Assembly (NCBI GenBank): GCA_900556745.1
Contig: USPU01000028.1
Location: 1 to 10,035, forward strand
DNA length: 10,035 nucleotides
Direction of reading: 5' to 3'
Source: an uncultured Veillonellaceae bacterium
Lineage (GTDB): Bacteria; Bacillota; Negativicutes; Veillonellales; Negativicoccaceae
The translations under genes and the position numbers were made by a program. Shown here piece by piece: positions 8,883-10,035 of this stretch; positions within the stretch are counted from its first letter, which is position 1, and each line of letters begins with the position of its first letter. Under the pieces are notes generated by a model that saw only the letters and a program-made list of their open reading frames with translations, had not been told where the DNA came from and did not search any database.

Positions 8883-8911
8883 ATTCTATCATAATTCATT
8901 AGTATTGGCTA
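8883..8911 (-). promoter_or_regulatory. Candidate promoter of the atp operon, overlapping the end of wecB
   Basis: TAGCCA (8911-8906; 4 of 6 to TTGACA) is followed by a 17-nt spacer and TAGAAT (8888-8883; 5 of 6 to TATAAT). The spacer ends in TGA, giving an extended -10 (TGnTAGAAT). The TGA is also the wecB stop codon. Start of transcription would be near 8877, about 50 nt before the atpZ start codon. Read-through from wecB is also possible, since no terminator lies between the two genes. Confidence 0.55.
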
Positions 8912-10035
8912 TAAATTCAGGCGGTTTTTTCGCCGTTTTACCGTAGGCGTACAAAAGCGCCTGTATAATTCTTCCGGCGGCTTTACCGTCGCCGTACGGA
9001 TTGACGGAATTCGCCATTTGGCGGTACAAATTATCATCGGTTAAAAGACGTTTCGCTTCTCGGTAGACATCTTCTTCCGCCGTGCCGACCAGGCTTACCG
9101 TACCGGCCGCCACCGCCTCGGGGCGCTCCGTGGTATCGCGCAACACGAGCACCGGTTTGCCTAAGCCCGGCGCTTCCTCCTGAATGCCGCCGGAATCGGT
9201 TAAAATCAGATCGCTTTGCGCCATCAATTGCGCAAACGGTTCGTAATCTAACGGTTCGATCAAATGCACATGCGGCACATCGCCAAGCTCCGCCCGAACG
9301 ACTTCACGCACCGCCGGATTTTTATGAACAGGGAACACCAGTTCCAAGTTCGGCACATCTTCCAGTATCTGCCGTAACGCGCGATATACGTCGCGCATCG
9401 GGGCACCCAAATTTTCGCGCCGATGGGTGGTGACCAAAAGCGTACGCCGTGACGGGTCAAGCTTCATCGGCAGCGTATTCGGATCAAAAGGACGGCCGAC
9501 CGTCTGCAAAAGCGCGTCGATAACTGTGTTACCCGTCACGAAAATCGATTCTTCCGCGACATTTTCCCGCAGCAGATTCGCTTTCGTTTCCGGCGTCGGC
9601 GCAAAATGGTAACGCGCCAACCGCCCGGTCAAGCGACGGTTCATTTCTTCGGGAAACGGCGAGTAAATATCGCCCGTCCGTAAACCAGCTTCCACGTGGC
9701 CGACAGGAATCTGCTCATAAAATGCGGCGAGCGCGCCGGCAAAAGTTGTCGTCGTGTCGCCGTGAACCAAGACTACATCAGGACGTTCCTGCTGCAGACA
9801 CGTCCGTAAGCCGAGCAACGCCCGGCTGGTGACGTCATATAAAGTTTGTCCCGGCGCCATGATATCTAAATCGTAATCCGGCGTAATCGCAAATAACCGC
9901 AACACCTGGTCAAGCATTTCGCGATGCTGCGCGGTCACGGTAACGCAAACGGAAAATTCCGGATGCCGTGCGAGCTCGGAAACGACCGGAGCCATCTTGA
10001 TGGCGTCCGGACGGGTGCCGACAATTGTCATTACC
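8889..10035 (-). CDS. wecB: UDP-N-acetylglucosamine 2-epimerase (non-hydrolysing), 5' end outside window
   Basis: This cytoplasmic enzyme (EC 5.1.3.14) interconverts UDP-GlcNAc and UDP-ManNAc, the donor for ManNAc-containing surface polymers. Counting from the Met codon at 10031, motifs are GTRPDAIKMAP (5-15), VHGDTTTT (89-96), HVEAGLRTG (112-120), PEEMNRR (127-133), THRREN (202-207) and DSGGIQEEAPGLGKPVLVLR. D92, E114, E128 and H203 match the catalytic residues known in E. coli WecB, the first three at a constant offset of 3. That offset, and the in-frame Val codon (GTA) before Met1, suggest the real start is a few codons beyond the window edge, since relatives begin M-x-V-(M/L)-T. About 380 residues are present. 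wecB (mnaA) directly upstream of atp is a recurring Firmicutes arrangement; a functional link to ATP synthase is not implied. Confidence 0.96.
   Translation of the reverse strand, partial: VMTIVGTRPDAIKMAPVVSELARHPEFSVCVTVTAQHREMLDQVLRLFAITPDYDLDIMAPGQTLYDVTSRALLGLRTCLQQERPDVVLVHGDTTTTFAGALAAFYEQIPVGHVEAGLRTGDIYSPFPEEMNRRLTGRLARYHFAPTPETKANLLRENVAEESIFVTGNTVIDALLQTVGRPFDPNTLPMKLDPSRRTLLVTTHRRENLGAPMRDVYRALRQILEDVPNLELVFPVHKNPAVREVVRAELGDVPHVHLIEPLDYEPFAQLMAQSDLILTDSGGIQEEAPGLGKPVLVLRDTTERPEAVAAGTVSLVGTAEEDVYREAKRLLTDDNLYRQMANSVNPYGDGKAAGRIIQALLYAYGKTAKKPPEFIANTNEL

Noticed and set aside
8828..8899. Longer atpZ starting at an ATG at 8899
   Set aside because: The added 24 residues are not AtpZ-like, would overlap the end of wecB, and lack a ribosome site. 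The GTG at 8827 has a near-perfect one.

Overview
The window looks like a low-GC-lineage (Firmicutes) bacterial chromosome of moderate GC, most plausibly a member of the Negativicutes (Veillonella/Megasphaera/Selenomonas-like). That placement is an inference from protein style and gene order (wecB-atpZ-atpI-atpB-E-F-H-A-G-D-C); no rRNA or other marker is present. Every gene I can support lies on the minus strand, so the window is described from its right-hand end leftwards, in the direction of transcription.

Right end (8889-10035): wecB, UDP-GlcNAc 2-epimerase, with its first codons apparently just outside the window. A sigma-A-type promoter candidate straddles the wecB stop codon and is followed by a short leader with small repeats. 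Middle (1820-8827): a complete F-type ATP synthase operon in the classical order atpZ-atpI-atpB(a)-atpE(c)-atpF(b)-atpH(delta)-atpA(alpha)-atpG(gamma)-atpD(beta)-atpC(epsilon). Genes are packed with 4-nt overlaps (atpZ/atpI, atpH/atpA) or short gaps. AtpZ and AtpI are membrane proteins linked to assembly or cation handling; a, b and c form the ion-conducting Fo sector; alpha, beta, gamma, delta and epsilon form the catalytic F1 sector and stalks. The operon ends in a strong intrinsic terminator (1784-1817).

Left end (1-1749): a separate two-gene unit with its own well-formed promoter. A lipoprotein polysaccharide deacetylase (CE4/NodB fold) is followed after 8 nt by a membrane-anchored protein with a phosphodiester glycosidase (NAGPA) domain that runs off the left edge. 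Both look like envelope or exopolysaccharide enzymes.

This is mainly a conserved housekeeping locus and I see no mobile element, CRISPR array, RNA gene or obviously new system. The most interesting signal is in the c subunit. Its helix 1 has lost the usual glycine motif and carries an aspartate (D30) where Na+-type rings have Gln or Glu, giving a possible two-carboxylate ion site with E63. This could bear on ion specificity and ring size. Second to that is the uncharacterised pairing of the deacetylase with the NAGPA-domain protein.
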